DNA of 64,000 bases from Alkalihalobacillus sp. BA299 (GTDB lineage Bacteria > Bacillota > Bacilli > Bacillales > Bacillaceae_F), in the NCBI RefSeq assembly GCF_017745675.1, contig NZ_JAFLJM010000002.1:124001-188000 (forward strand). Direction: 5' to 3'. A program made the translations under genes and the position numbers. Each line of letters starts with the position of its first letter. The first letter of the stretch is position 1. Positions 54,551-63,383 of this stretch are shown here, piece after piece. The notes under the pieces were generated by a model. The model saw only the letters and a list, made by a program, of their open reading frames with translations. It had not been told where the DNA came from and did no database searches.

Positions 54551-54737
54551 TCGACAATTCCCCCTATATTTCGCCCCCCACTAATACGAGTATCCTTTAG
54601 GTCGCAAATCCTTCATCATCACATAGTAGAAGTCCGAATCCCCACACCACACTTTTTTCAAAATGTTCAAACAACTACTATATCTGTTTTACACTTTGTC
54701 CAATGAAATACGAGTTTCTTTTTCATATAATAGAAGC

Positions 54738-54769
54738 ATAAAAAAAGCACCTCGGAAAATAGAAGTGCT
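54738..54769 (-). terminator. orphan terminator
   Basis: On the minus strand AGCACTTC and GAGGTGCT form an 8-bp stem followed by seven T. The nearest minus-strand gene ends 720 bp upstream, so it may belong to a lost gene or an unseen RNA. Confidence 0.7.
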
Positions 54770-55142
54770 GATGTCTCTATAATGGATTTGTATCAAAATG
54801 CTTCAAGAGTAAAACCTGTTATAGCAGAAAGCATGCATCGACCAAAACCTTCTTTTCGGAATCGAGAACTTCATACACTACAATAACATTGCTTTTTCCT
54901 ATATTTATATTCGATAAATTTACATTTAAAAATGAATGCCAAAAATTAAGGCTACTAATACCCTAACGTAAGACTAGTAATCTGTTAAATAAACGTTTAA
55001 TTAATAGGTGATTTGGGCTAAATTCACGAGTTTGCCGTGATGTAATGTCCAACTTCGTACATTTCCGTTTCAGGTAGAGCAAAACAGTGGATTTCCACCG
55101 ACTTTTATGTTGAAAATCATCGTCTATTCGTGTTAAAAGGCG

Positions 55143-55260
55143 GCTTTATTTTTGACTTCGTTGCATTTATCTTCGACTTTGGATGATTTATTTTCAACTT
55201 TTAGTGATTTATTTTTAACTTTGGACGATTTATTTTCAACTTTCACCGATTTAAAGATTT
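55143..55260. repeat. array of about 20-bp units, site 4
   Basis: Units TTTATTTTTGACTTCGTTGC, CTTCGACTTTGGATGATTTA, TTTCAACTTTTAGTGATTTA and relatives in tandem, ending TTTAAAGATTTCTCGACAAA. This is the counterpart of site 2 inside the duplication, with one unit fewer. Confidence 0.78.
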
Positions 55261-55353
55261 CTCGACAAATCTTACTAAATTTCGACACCTGGTAAAACTG
55301 TCTCCATTTAACATTCGTTTAAAACACTATCAATTACAGCAGGGGGTCCCTCA

Positions 55354-55398
55354 TAAAAAATAGTCGGTATCCTCTCCTCTCAGATGAGCATAACGACT
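55354..55398 (-). terminator. degenerate terminator of the phn-like operon
   Basis: The right-copy counterpart of the 47207-47253 terminator. AGTCGTTATGCTC pairs with GAGGATACCGACT with two mismatches, followed by ATTTTTTATG on the minus strand. It lies about 90 bp behind the phosphatase gene. Confidence 0.65.
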
Positions 55399-55489
55399 AT
55401 TCTAGCAAACTCTTCACTTATTCAACCTCTCTATACTACGTTTAATTCAATCAGCTGAATTTCTGGTGATGACAGGCGCCCAATACAAC

Positions 55490-56290
55490 CTACTCTAACA
55501 AACTTTCCCTCAACTTCTCTATCTCTTCTTCGGCTAGTCCAATCTTTTCTTGTAAATATTTTTCGACACTGTCATGGCATGTTTCAATTTCATCAAAGAA
55601 GGCCGTAATATATTCCAAACGTGCTTCTAATAAAGCTTCAATTACCTCCTCGTCAACTGGCAGATGGCTCATCAACTCATCATTGAGCAAATTCGCTTTA
55701 ATCTCTTCAACAAAACAATTCGTATACAGGTAATCTTCAATAATGACATCGCGGGAGACACCAAGGATACTAAAGATCAATGCGGCTACAACTCCTGTAC
55801 GATCCTTCCCTGCCATACAATGAAATAAAAACGGGGCATCCGGCTCCTCCAACAGGAAGGCAAAAACGCGTCGATAACTTTGAACATAGCTGGCCATTTG
55901 TCGATTCATTGCCATTAACACTTCACCTGGATGACTTTTAGAAAAAAGTTGTCGTGCCTCAGCCAAATCCCCAACTTGTCTTACAGTCCCTACCTCATCT
56001 GGTATAACTGGACTATGGAGCCAAACTGTATCTTCGCATACTGGGTCAGGATGTTTCTTGATCTCATCTTCGCTACGTAAATCACAGATTCGTTTTATCC
56101 CTAATTGCTTGAACAGCAAAAGATCAGCTTCTGTCATTCCGCTTAAATTACCAGCACGAAATAGCTTTCCCCATTTCACACGTCTTCCATCTGCTGCTGG
56201 ATACCCTCCTAAATCACGAAAGTTAAACGTTCCTTCTAATGGAATGACCCGTCTACTCATATGATCTTCTTTTAACAACACATTTTCCAT
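55490..56290 (-). CDS. tyrosine-phosphatase-like protein (Y_phosphatase3) of the phn-like operon
   Basis: A 266-residue phosphatase of the LipA/Y_phosphatase3 type. The family start LEGTFNFRDLGGYPAADGRR and the catalytic CX5R loop FHCMAGKDRTGVVAALIFSI near residue 160 (Cys, Arg) are intact. Such enzymes act on phosphotyrosine, phosphoinositides or small organic phosphates. It is the last gene behind a phosphonate-type importer, 15 bp after a permease gene, so the substrate may be what the importer brings in. GGAGGGG precedes the ATG. Its last 46 bp also occur at 47350-47395. Confidence 0.87.
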   Translation of the reverse strand: MENVLLKEDHMSRRVIPLEGTFNFRDLGGYPAADGRRVKWGKLFRAGNLSGMTEADLLLFKQLGIKRICDLRSEDEIKKHPDPVCEDTVWLHSPVIPDEVGTVRQVGDLAEARQLFSKSHPGEVLMAMNRQMASYVQSYRRVFAFLLEEPDAPFLFHCMAGKDRTGVVAALIFSILGVSRDVIIEDYLYTNCFVEEIKANLLNDELMSHLPVDEEVIEALLEARLEYITAFFDEIETCHDSVEKYLQEKIGLAEEEIEKLRESLLE

Positions 56291-56305
56291 TCGTTCCCCT
56301 CCTAT

Positions 56306-57133
56306 TTATCTTGTTTTCAATCTCATTTTCAAACGGTTAGATATAAACTCGACACTAAAAACCATCATAAAAATAACGAGTGCAACAAAAAAAGCTTGAT
56401 CAAACCGATATAACCTCATGGCATGCATCAGTTCCCAACCGATGCCTCCTGCTCCAACCGCTCCTAAAATCGTCGATTCCGCAATATCCCCTTCAAAACG
56501 CAAGATACACCACGCCAATAGTGCCGTTAAAGCGGTAGGGATGACACCGTGTACAACCACTGACAACCAACTTGCCCCCGTCGCCTTCATCGCTTCAATT
56601 ACCCCATTATCGATTTCCTCAATCGACTGAGCAAATACTTTAACGAGCATTCCCGTTGCACCTGCTGTAATCGCTAAAATTCCTGGGAATGGCCCCATGC
56701 CAACAGCAATAATAAAAATAAGTGCCCAAATAATGGTAGGAATTGCACGAATAAACGAAGCAAACCCTTTAATGAACGATGAAACAACTGGATGAGGAGT
56801 AAGATTTTCCGCCGCTGGAAAAGCTAAAATTATGCCAAAGAAAATGGCTAAAATGGTCCCTACAATCGCAACTTGTAGCGATTCAACTGCCGCAGCTAAT
56901 ACCTCCCGCCAGTAGGTGAAGTCGGGTGGCACCATAACAGGTAGGAGTTGGATAAATTTCCCTACACCTGTCAGCAGCCTCAAATAATCAATGGCTAATT
57001 GACTTAACGAAAAGATAAAGAAACCTACGGTAAAGACCAATACTCCCACCATAAAATAATTTCTTCGCCGCTTCGGCTCCTCAAAGTCCGTAAAGTGTTC
57101 AACCTTCTGATACGATACTGTTTTTTCACTCAT
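56306..57133 (-). CDS. phnE: phosphonate-type ABC permease PhnE (second)
   Basis: A 275-residue permease with about five or six membrane helices and the coupling motif GVIEAMKATGASWLSVVVHG near residue 185, then LRFEGDIAESTILGAVGAGG. This is the PhnE class for phosphonate, phosphite or related oxyanions. The ATG at 57133 overlaps the stop of the first phnE gene (ATGA). It likely forms a heterodimer with the first. Confidence 0.88.
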   Translation of the reverse strand: MSEKTVSYQKVEHFTDFEEPKRRRNYFMVGVLVFTVGFFIFSLSQLAIDYLRLLTGVGKFIQLLPVMVPPDFTYWREVLAAAVESLQVAIVGTILAIFFGIILAFPAAENLTPHPVVSSFIKGFASFIRAIPTIIWALIFIIAVGMGPFPGILAITAGATGMLVKVFAQSIEEIDNGVIEAMKATGASWLSVVVHGVIPTALTALLAWCILRFEGDIAESTILGAVGAGGIGWELMHAMRLYRFDQAFFVALVIFMMVFSVEFISNRLKMRLKTR

Positions 57134-57921
57134 ATAATTCGCTCCCTCACTCGACTCGTCAACCATTCTGTCGCCAGTACGATAACTAAAATAAGGAGGA
57201 TTCCCATACACACTTGCCCATACTGAAAAAGCTTTATGTTGGATTGAATCACAAACCCTAATCCACCGCCGCCGACCATACCGATAATCGTCGATGCACG
57301 AACATTAATTTCTAGCATGTACAGTGACCACCCTAAAAAACCAGGCAAAAACTGCGGCAGTACACCTTGAGCTAAAACTTGAGTATAACTAGCCCCTGTA
57401 GCACGAACGGCTTCAAGCTGTCCTAGATCAATTTCTTCTAATACTTCAGCAAAGGCCCGCGTCAATGCCCCAACAGAAACAATGATCAAAGACAAAGTTC
57501 CAACTAAGACTCCGAGCCCAAATGATGCCGTCAACAAAATTGCCCATATAAAAACAGGAATATTTCGAAACAAAGAACTAAAACCTCGCATCATCATGGG
57601 GAGCGCTGGATGTGGAGATGTTGTTTTTGCTGTAAGGACTGCTAACACAGCTGCGATAATTGCACCAATTATCATCGCTACAAAGCTCATATAAATTGTG
57701 TCCAACGCTGGACTGATAAGACTACTTAAGACGGAAAAGTCAGGAGGCAGCAAATCAGTAAAAATAAACATAAATGCTTCCTGTGAGCCAGAGGAAAGAG
57801 TAATCAATGAAAACCCTGTTTCTTTGGCGGACCAAACCGTTACAGCTAAAATGGCCACAACGAATAACCACACTTGCATTTTCTTTTGTTTGCGAATGTT
57901 TTCGAGATGTTCAGTCTTCAT
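57130..57921 (-). CDS. phnE: phosphonate-type ABC permease PhnE (first)
   Basis: A 263-residue permease with the coupling motif GQLEAVRATGASYTQVLAQG and the PhnE mark LEINVRASTIIGMVGGGGLG. Six helices are likely. ATGA overlaps the phnC stop, and its own stop overlaps the next start, so three genes are translationally coupled. Confidence 0.88.
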   Translation of the reverse strand: MKTEHLENIRKQKKMQVWLFVVAILAVTVWSAKETGFSLITLSSGSQEAFMFIFTDLLPPDFSVLSSLISPALDTIYMSFVAMIIGAIIAAVLAVLTAKTTSPHPALPMMMRGFSSLFRNIPVFIWAILLTASFGLGVLVGTLSLIIVSVGALTRAFAEVLEEIDLGQLEAVRATGASYTQVLAQGVLPQFLPGFLGWSLYMLEINVRASTIIGMVGGGGLGFVIQSNIKLFQYGQVCMGILLILVIVLATEWLTSRVRERII

Positions 57922-58721
57922 GAGACCATCTCCTTCTCTTTCTCCTTTTCTAGCTCTTTCTCATTAGCATTCTCTTTTTGTGTCCCATGATAGATGAGCT
58001 CAATCATTTCATCCGTGAGCTCTTCTGGCTTTCCATCAAACACTTTTTCCCCTGCATGGATACCGATAATTCGATTCGCATATTTTTTAGCGACATCAAC
58101 TTGATGGAGATTACATAAACAAGCAATCCCATCTTCTTGACAAATTGTATACAAATGCTCCATGATCGTCTCCGATGATACTGGATCAAGACTTGCAATC
58201 GGTTCATCGGCTAAAATCAAATCTGGTTTTTGAGCAATCGCACGGGCAATCCCTACTCGTTGCTGCTGTCCGCCACTTAGTTCATCAGCTCGTTTATACA
58301 TTTGACTGCCTAGACCAACCCTATGCAACAATTGCTTAGCTTCTTGTTTATCCCGCTCAGAAAATAAGCTAAAAAAACCTTTGAATGAATTCATATAGCC
58401 AAGACGTCCATGAAGCACATTGTTTATGACCGATGTACGCTCGACTAAGTTAAATCCTTGAAAAATCATCCCCACCTCACGTCGCAATTTCCTTAACTTC
58501 GAAGATCTGACTTTCATAATATCTTCGTTTTTAAAGACAATTTCCCCGCTCGTAGAATCAACCAGTCGGTTTATCGAACGAAGCAGCGTACTTTTCCCTG
58601 CACCGCTCGGACCGATCACAACAATAAATTCCCCTTTCTCTATTTGAAACGTAACATCCTTCAACGCTACCGTACCATCGGCATATACTTTTGATACCTT
58701 CTTTACATCGAGCAATGTCAT
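57918..58721 (-). CDS. phnC: phosphonate-type ABC ATPase PhnC
   Basis: A 267-residue ATPase: Walker A GPSGAGKST, MIFQGFNLVERTSVINNVLH, signature LSGGQQQRVGIARA, Walker B LILADEPIASLD and switch NLHQVDVAKKY. NLHQ instead of the usual VTHD is typical of PhnC. A Lys/Glu-rich tail (KELEKEKEKEMVS) ends the protein. It follows the binding-protein gene by 12 bp. GGGGG precedes the ATG. Confidence 0.92.
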   Translation of the reverse strand: MTLLDVKKVSKVYADGTVALKDVTFQIEKGEFIVVIGPSGAGKSTLLRSINRLVDSTSGEIVFKNEDIMKVRSSKLRKLRREVGMIFQGFNLVERTSVINNVLHGRLGYMNSFKGFFSLFSERDKQEAKQLLHRVGLGSQMYKRADELSGGQQQRVGIARAIAQKPDLILADEPIASLDPVSSETIMEHLYTICQEDGIACLCNLHQVDVAKKYANRIIGIHAGEKVFDGKPEELTDEMIELIYHGTQKENANEKELEKEKEKEMVS

Positions 58722-58733
58722 CTCATTTCCCCC

Positions 58734-59642
58734 TTAATTTAACATATCACTTGGAGACATATTCAGACGTTCAGCCGTGTCTCTAATGACGTCAAAGTCA
58801 CTATCTTCAACAGGAAAATAACCTTTCATTCCCATCACTTCAAAGTATTCTGGATTTTTTTCATGATAGCTTAAAGCGAACTCTCTTATTCTTTCAACTA
58901 AATCTTCTGGTAAATCTTCACGATAACTTAATGGCCCTCCAGGAATAGGATCGGACTCCATAATAATGCGAACATCTTCAACATCAAACAATCCAGAGTC
59001 TGCAAACATCTCAACGCAGAATTCACACACCGATGCCCCAGCAGCATCTCCGTTCGCAATCGCTAGTAAAGATTTATCATGCCCGCCTGAATAAGCAACA
59101 CTACTGAAATACCCTTCTAACTCATCATTTCCCAGTCCCAATTCCTTTAACATGGAAGCACGTGGGAAAAGATGTCCCGATGTAGACGCAGGATCGACAA
59201 ACAGAAAATCCTTTCCTTCTAAATCCTGTAACGATCGAGCTGGTGAATCTTTCGGTACGACAATGACACTTTGATACATAGCCGACTCTTCACTTTGACC
59301 CAAGATCGCAAGAGGTTTTGCCCCGCTGCGTTCAACTGCAATAATATAACCAAACGGTCCAAAGTTTGTAATATCAATCTTTTTGGCACGCATCGCTTCA
59401 ATCATCATGTTATAATCTTGTCCTTCAAACAATTCCACTTCTATTCCTAATTCTTCACTTAAATCATCTGCAAAATCACTCGTTGATCGAGCAAAATTAT
59501 TATCATCTTCTGTAGCCATCATTCCCAATCTTAATGTCTCAGGCCACCCATTATTTGCAGTTCCCTCAACCTCTTTTTCACTTGTACAACCAGTTACAAC
59601 AAATAACACCATGAATAAGAACCCAACCAAACCTTTCTTCAT
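58734..59642 (-). CDS. phnD: phosphonate-type binding lipoprotein PhnD
   Basis: A 302-residue lipoprotein (lipobox VVTGC) of the phosphate/phosphite/phosphonate-binding family: LRLGMMATEDDNNFARSTSD, EGQDYNMMIEAMRAKKIDIT, NFGPFGYIIA and VDPASTSGHLFPRASML. It binds an oxyanion or phosphonate outside the cell. The ATG at 59642 follows AAAGGAA; 38 extra codons upstream in frame lack a site. A perfect operator-like palindrome lies 45 bp upstream. Confidence 0.9.
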   Translation of the reverse strand: MKKGLVGFLFMVLFVVTGCTSEKEVEGTANNGWPETLRLGMMATEDDNNFARSTSDFADDLSEELGIEVELFEGQDYNMMIEAMRAKKIDITNFGPFGYIIAVERSGAKPLAILGQSEESAMYQSVIVVPKDSPARSLQDLEGKDFLFVDPASTSGHLFPRASMLKELGLGNDELEGYFSSVAYSGGHDKSLLAIANGDAAGASVCEFCVEMFADSGLFDVEDVRIIMESDPIPGGPLSYREDLPEDLVERIREFALSYHEKNPEYFEVMGMKGYFPVEDSDFDVIRDTAERLNMSPSDMLN

Positions 59643-59686
59643 TCCACTCACATTCCTTTCATTTCTGTTAGTTTTTGTTGAACACA

Positions 59687-59702
59687 AGGTTGTATACAAC
59701 CT
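59687..59702. promoter_or_regulatory. perfect 16-bp palindrome, likely GntR operator
   Basis: AGGTTGTATACAACCT is a perfect palindrome in the 244-bp spacer between phnD and the divergent GntR gene. The core TTGTATACAA fits the GT-AC dyads bound by GntR/FadR-type regulators. It probably serves both directions. Confidence 0.7.
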
Positions 59703-59886
59703 AAGTTCTAGTAAATTGTAACAAGAAACTATTAAAAAATTATTAAGAAAATACAAAGACTATATAAAGAAAGTTTTGAGAATTTGTAAATATTGAAAGA
59801 ATGAGCCTGTTCCTTCGATATCTGTTTGCAACTATTGAAAAAACAATATAAGATAAAAGTTAAAATGACAGAAAGTTGGATTTAAA

Positions 59887-60516
59887 TTGCAACATCTTGA
59901 AGAAAAAGCCTTTCTTTTTTTAAGAAATTTATTAATACATGGAGAGTACATGCCAGGAACCTTGCTCTCTGAAAACGAGCTTGCTAGACAACTGGACATG
60001 AGCCGAACTCCGATTAGAGCTGCTATTTCCCGGTTAGAAGGAGAAGGATTTCTAGAAACGGTGAAAAATCGTGGCATTCTCGTAAAAGATCCATCCTATA
60101 AAGAGTTATTAGATATGTTGGAAGTCATTTTTACCTTTCAATATTATCAGTTTAACTATCAAAAACGAAATTTGTCACAAATTGACACCCCGCTTTTAAA
60201 AAAATATTTAGACGAGCAATTACATTGCACGTCTAAAAATGACTACATCGGATATGTTCAAAATACTCTTTCTTTTATAAGGACAATTATATCTGGAGTT
60301 CATAACGCGGAAATGTCAAAAATTATTGATGGATTTTTTGATAGGATTTTTCGCTTTTCCATTATTAACTATAAAAGAACCCCCCATCACAGTCATTACT
60401 CGGCCAATGCTATTAACCAGAAAATGTATCATGCGATTTTGGAGAATGATTATGAAACCATTAAACAAACTTTGGATAAATATTACGAGACGATCTTCCA
60501 TCGTTTCAGTTCCTAG
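59887..60516 (+). CDS. GntR family transcriptional regulator
   Basis: A 209-residue regulator. The winged helix-turn-helix is SENELARQLDMSRTPIRAAI then SRLEGEGFLETVKNRGILV, followed by a helical effector domain of the FCD type, somewhat short. The start is TTG with a weak AAAGTTGGA site. It is divergent from the phnDCEE operon and a perfect palindrome lies between them, so it probably controls that operon. Confidence 0.85.
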   Translation: MQHLEEKAFLFLRNLLIHGEYMPGTLLSENELARQLDMSRTPIRAAISRLEGEGFLETVKNRGILVKDPSYKELLDMLEVIFTFQYYQFNYQKRNLSQIDTPLLKKYLDEQLHCTSKNDYIGYVQNTLSFIRTIISGVHNAEMSKIIDGFFDRIFRFSIINYKRTPHHSHYSANAINQKMYHAILENDYETIKQTLDKYYETIFHRFSS

Positions 60517-60632
60517 GTTGACGGAGATGGGATTCCCCTTATTTACTTGAAAGCTATAATAAAACAACCATTACAGTAGATGACAGCTGTGCAATTCCCC
60601 TATCTATTAGAAAAACACGACTTACGCTAAAC

Positions 60633-60668
60633 CATATGAAAAGAGGAAGAGGCAGAACCTCTTCCTCT
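60633..60668 (-). terminator. terminator between the GntR and acyl-CoA ligase genes
   Basis: AGAGGAAGAGG and CCTCTTCCTCT form a perfect 11-bp stem with a 5-nt loop, followed by TTTTC on the minus strand. It ends the ligase operon from the right. Confidence 0.75.
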
Positions 60669-60693
60669 AAATATATTTAAAAGTTTCATGATG

Positions 60694-62301
60694 TCACAGT
60701 GACACTCCGCTCAGCACCTTTTTCAGCACCTTTCCTCCTGCATTTCTTGGTAACTCTTTAAGAAATTCAATGAATTTAGGTACTTTAAAATCTGCAATTT
60801 TTCCAAAACAGAATTCCTTTATTTCGAGTTCAGAACAAACCTCACCTGGTTTAAGTACAATATATGCTTTAACTTGTTGACCAAGATAGTTATCAGGTAT
60901 ACCTACAACTGCAGCTTCTAGTATTTTAGAGTGGGAGTACAAAAGATTTTCTACTTCAATACTAAAGATTTTTTCGCCTCCCCGATTAATCATATCTTTT
61001 TTTCGATCGACAATATAAACATAGCCTTCTTCATCTATTTTTGCTAAGTCTCCGGTATAAAGCCACCCGTCTTTAATAGCGTGTTGAGTCGCCTCGGGAT
61101 TTTTCCAATATCCTGGTATAACTTTTGCTCCCTTAATGATTAATTCTCCGACCTGATTGGCTTGCAATTCATTTCCTTGTGAGTCGATCACTTTTACTTG
61201 CACAAGTGGTACAGGTAAACCTATCGACTCAGGCTTTACTAAAGCATCATGGTCTGGGAGTAGAGTATCGAGCCCGTGACCTTCCGTTAAACCATATCCA
61301 TTATGAATTTTCGTTTGCGGCATATCTTTTCGAAGATTTTTAATTAAATCGACTGGTGCTGGGGCACCTCCATATAGAATGGAGCGCACAGATTTAAAAT
61401 CTTCTTTACAAAAATTAGGAGATGAAAGAATAAACCAAAACATGGTTGGAACACCTACAAGAATACTAGGTTTATAGGTTTTAACCATTTCGATGACCTT
61501 TTCAGTTTTAAATGCTCTAATAATATAAATCGGTATGCCTGTATAGATCGCCCCTAAAAATTGAAGCATTCCCGTAATGTGTAACATCGGTACGATCATC
61601 AAAGTACGATCATCCGTTTCTAAACTAAAAGTGTTAGCAAAATTCATTCCTGTTGAAATAAATCCCAGGTGCGTGAGTGTTGCACCCTTTGGCTTGCCTG
61701 TTGTTCCAGAGGTAAAAAAAATAGAACAAATATCTGTTTCTTTCGCAGGATGAACAATTTCTTGATCATCATGTGGAAATAGGAGAAAATCAAATGGTTC
61801 GGCACTTGAATGCTGGGGCTTTTGGTCAGTGACAAAACAATGTTTTAACGTCGGCATATTGGTTAATAGATCTTTTACTTTTAACCACTGGTTATGATCT
61901 GCAATGAGAATAGTAGATTCTGAATTGTTTATTTCATGAATGATTTCCTCACCTGCTAAACGTGTATTCAAAGGTACAGAAATAGCACCAATTTGGGCAA
62001 TCGCAAAAAAGCAAGTTGGATAATCTATTCCATTTTCCAATAATAATGCAATCCGATCTCCTGGTTTTACACCATAATGCCGGCTTAAATGATAGGCAAC
62101 TCGATTGACCCGTTGAAGAAGATCTGAATAGGTTAATGTTTCCTCATTAAAAATTAATGCAGAAGATTGAGGAATACGCAAGGCAGTATTTTTGAGTAAC
62201 TGATAAACATTCTTTGGTCTGTATTTATATAAAGGAATTCCTTCTTCATCATAGGTGATTTCAAATTGGTCATTTGATTTCTGTGTCCAATGGTTCACCA
62301 T
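60694..62301 (-). CDS. AMP-forming acyl-CoA synthetase
   Basis: A 535-residue ANL-family enzyme. The P-loop SIFFTSGTTGKPKGATLTH lies near residue 195, then NGYGLTEGHG, YTGDLAKIDEEGY and the hinge/lysine end PKFIEFLKELPRNAGGKVLK. It joins an organic acid to CoA using ATP. It lies downstream of a PEP-mutase-family lyase and a TRAP transporter subunit, so the acid probably comes from that uptake route. AGAGG precedes the ATG. Confidence 0.9.
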   Translation of the reverse strand: MVNHWTQKSNDQFEITYDEEGIPLYKYRPKNVYQLLKNTALRIPQSSALIFNEETLTYSDLLQRVNRVAYHLSRHYGVKPGDRIALLLENGIDYPTCFFAIAQIGAISVPLNTRLAGEEIIHEINNSESTILIADHNQWLKVKDLLTNMPTLKHCFVTDQKPQHSSAEPFDFLLFPHDDQEIVHPAKETDICSIFFTSGTTGKPKGATLTHLGFISTGMNFANTFSLETDDRTLMIVPMLHITGMLQFLGAIYTGIPIYIIRAFKTEKVIEMVKTYKPSILVGVPTMFWFILSSPNFCKEDFKSVRSILYGGAPAPVDLIKNLRKDMPQTKIHNGYGLTEGHGLDTLLPDHDALVKPESIGLPVPLVQVKVIDSQGNELQANQVGELIIKGAKVIPGYWKNPEATQHAIKDGWLYTGDLAKIDEEGYVYIVDRKKDMINRGGEKIFSIEVENLLYSHSKILEAAVVGIPDNYLGQQVKAYIVLKPGEVCSELEIKEFCFGKIADFKVPKFIEFLKELPRNAGGKVLKKVLSGVSL

Positions 62302-62447
62302 TATCACCTCTTTATCTCACAAATTAATTCATTTAACAGTACTTCTAAAATGTTTTTCGCAGTTTCTATTCCCGTATATTTCAAGGAAGGTGAACTGCTA
62401 ACTACTTTATATTTCAACGCTACGCCCATTTAATCTAGTTTAAAAAA

Positions 62448-63338
62448 TTAATAGATTTCACTTTCATTTGGTAAGTACATTTCCTCCAATTGAGAGACCT
62501 TTTCCATGCCTAATGCTTTAACAAGTTCATGATGAGCTGTACGAGGGGTTTTCATTCCGACTATTGATTGCTTTTGTCCTAGTTGTTGAAAAGCTTCTGT
62601 TACGGCTTGGTGCATCGCTGTAACGGAAATTAATGCAAAGTGAGCAATTTTGGGACCAATCCAGCGAATTTCCTCGATTGATAAATTTTCTAACCACCCT
62701 ACAATAACAAGAGAAACTGGACAGCCTACCTGATCTACAAACTGCTTCACTTCTTCTTTATTCTTAAAAGTTTTCGAAATTGGCTGAACAAGATCGGCAC
62801 CAGCTTCGTAGTATAATTTTGCTCTTTGAACTGCCTCATCAAAGTTCGTTGCATCTGTTCGGGCAATAATAATCGTATCCGGATTGCTTTTATGTTCAAC
62901 TGCTGCTTTAATTTTACCGACCGCTTCAGATACTGGAATGATTGTATTCGTTTCATCCACACAGATTGGACAACGCTTCGGACTAATCTGGTCTTCAATA
63001 ATGACACCTGCAGCACCTGCCCTTTCAAATTCATGGACGGACTTAATGACACTAACTGCATTGCCATAACCGGTATCAATATCAGCAATTAATGGTTTGG
63101 CAGAGACATACGTCATCCGACTTACAGCTTCTACATTTTCAGATCTTGTATACATTTCAGTATCAGGTAAACCAAATTGTTGTGCCGAAATAGCAAATCC
63201 ACTTGATAAAAGCGCATCAATTCCTTCAATATCATTAACAACTCTTGCACTTAAAGCATCGCCAACACCTGCAGTAACAATAAGATCACGTTTTTTTATT
63301 AATTCTTTTAACGAATATTGTTTGTTTACTTGTACCAT
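62448..63338 (-). CDS. isocitrate lyase / PEP mutase family protein
   Basis: A 296-residue TIM-barrel enzyme of the ICL/PEPM family. Mg and substrate motifs are DIDTGYGNAVSV, IIEDQISPKRCPICVDETN (the lyase loop, here KRCP where lyases have KKCG) and IIARTDATNFDEAVQRA. Members cleave 2-methylisocitrate or dimethylmalate, or rearrange phosphonates. KRCP keeps the Cys of the lyases. GGAGGAG precedes the ATG. It is next to a dicarboxylate-type TRAP gene, which favours an organic acid lyase. Confidence 0.87.
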   Translation of the reverse strand: MVQVNKQYSLKELIKKRDLIVTAGVGDALSARVVNDIEGIDALLSSGFAISAQQFGLPDTEMYTRSENVEAVSRMTYVSAKPLIADIDTGYGNAVSVIKSVHEFERAGAAGVIIEDQISPKRCPICVDETNTIIPVSEAVGKIKAAVEHKSNPDTIIIARTDATNFDEAVQRAKLYYEAGADLVQPISKTFKNKEEVKQFVDQVGCPVSLVIVGWLENLSIEEIRWIGPKIAHFALISVTAMHQAVTEAFQQLGQKQSIVGMKTPRTAHHELVKALGMEKVSQLEEMYLPNESEIY

Positions 63339-63383
63339 TTCCTATCTCCTCCAAAATAAATAGTTTTTTTAACAAGTAAATGG

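Larger units (their letters stand above)
55005..55535. repeat. 0.55-kb direct duplication, right copy
   Basis: Pairs with 46838-47395. Here the 3' part runs into the intact phosphatase gene, so this copy is the likely source. It ends at TTCTTCGGC, 46 bp into the gene from its stop. Between copies lie the M20 operon, pucR and about 1 kb of repeats. Confidence 0.85.
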
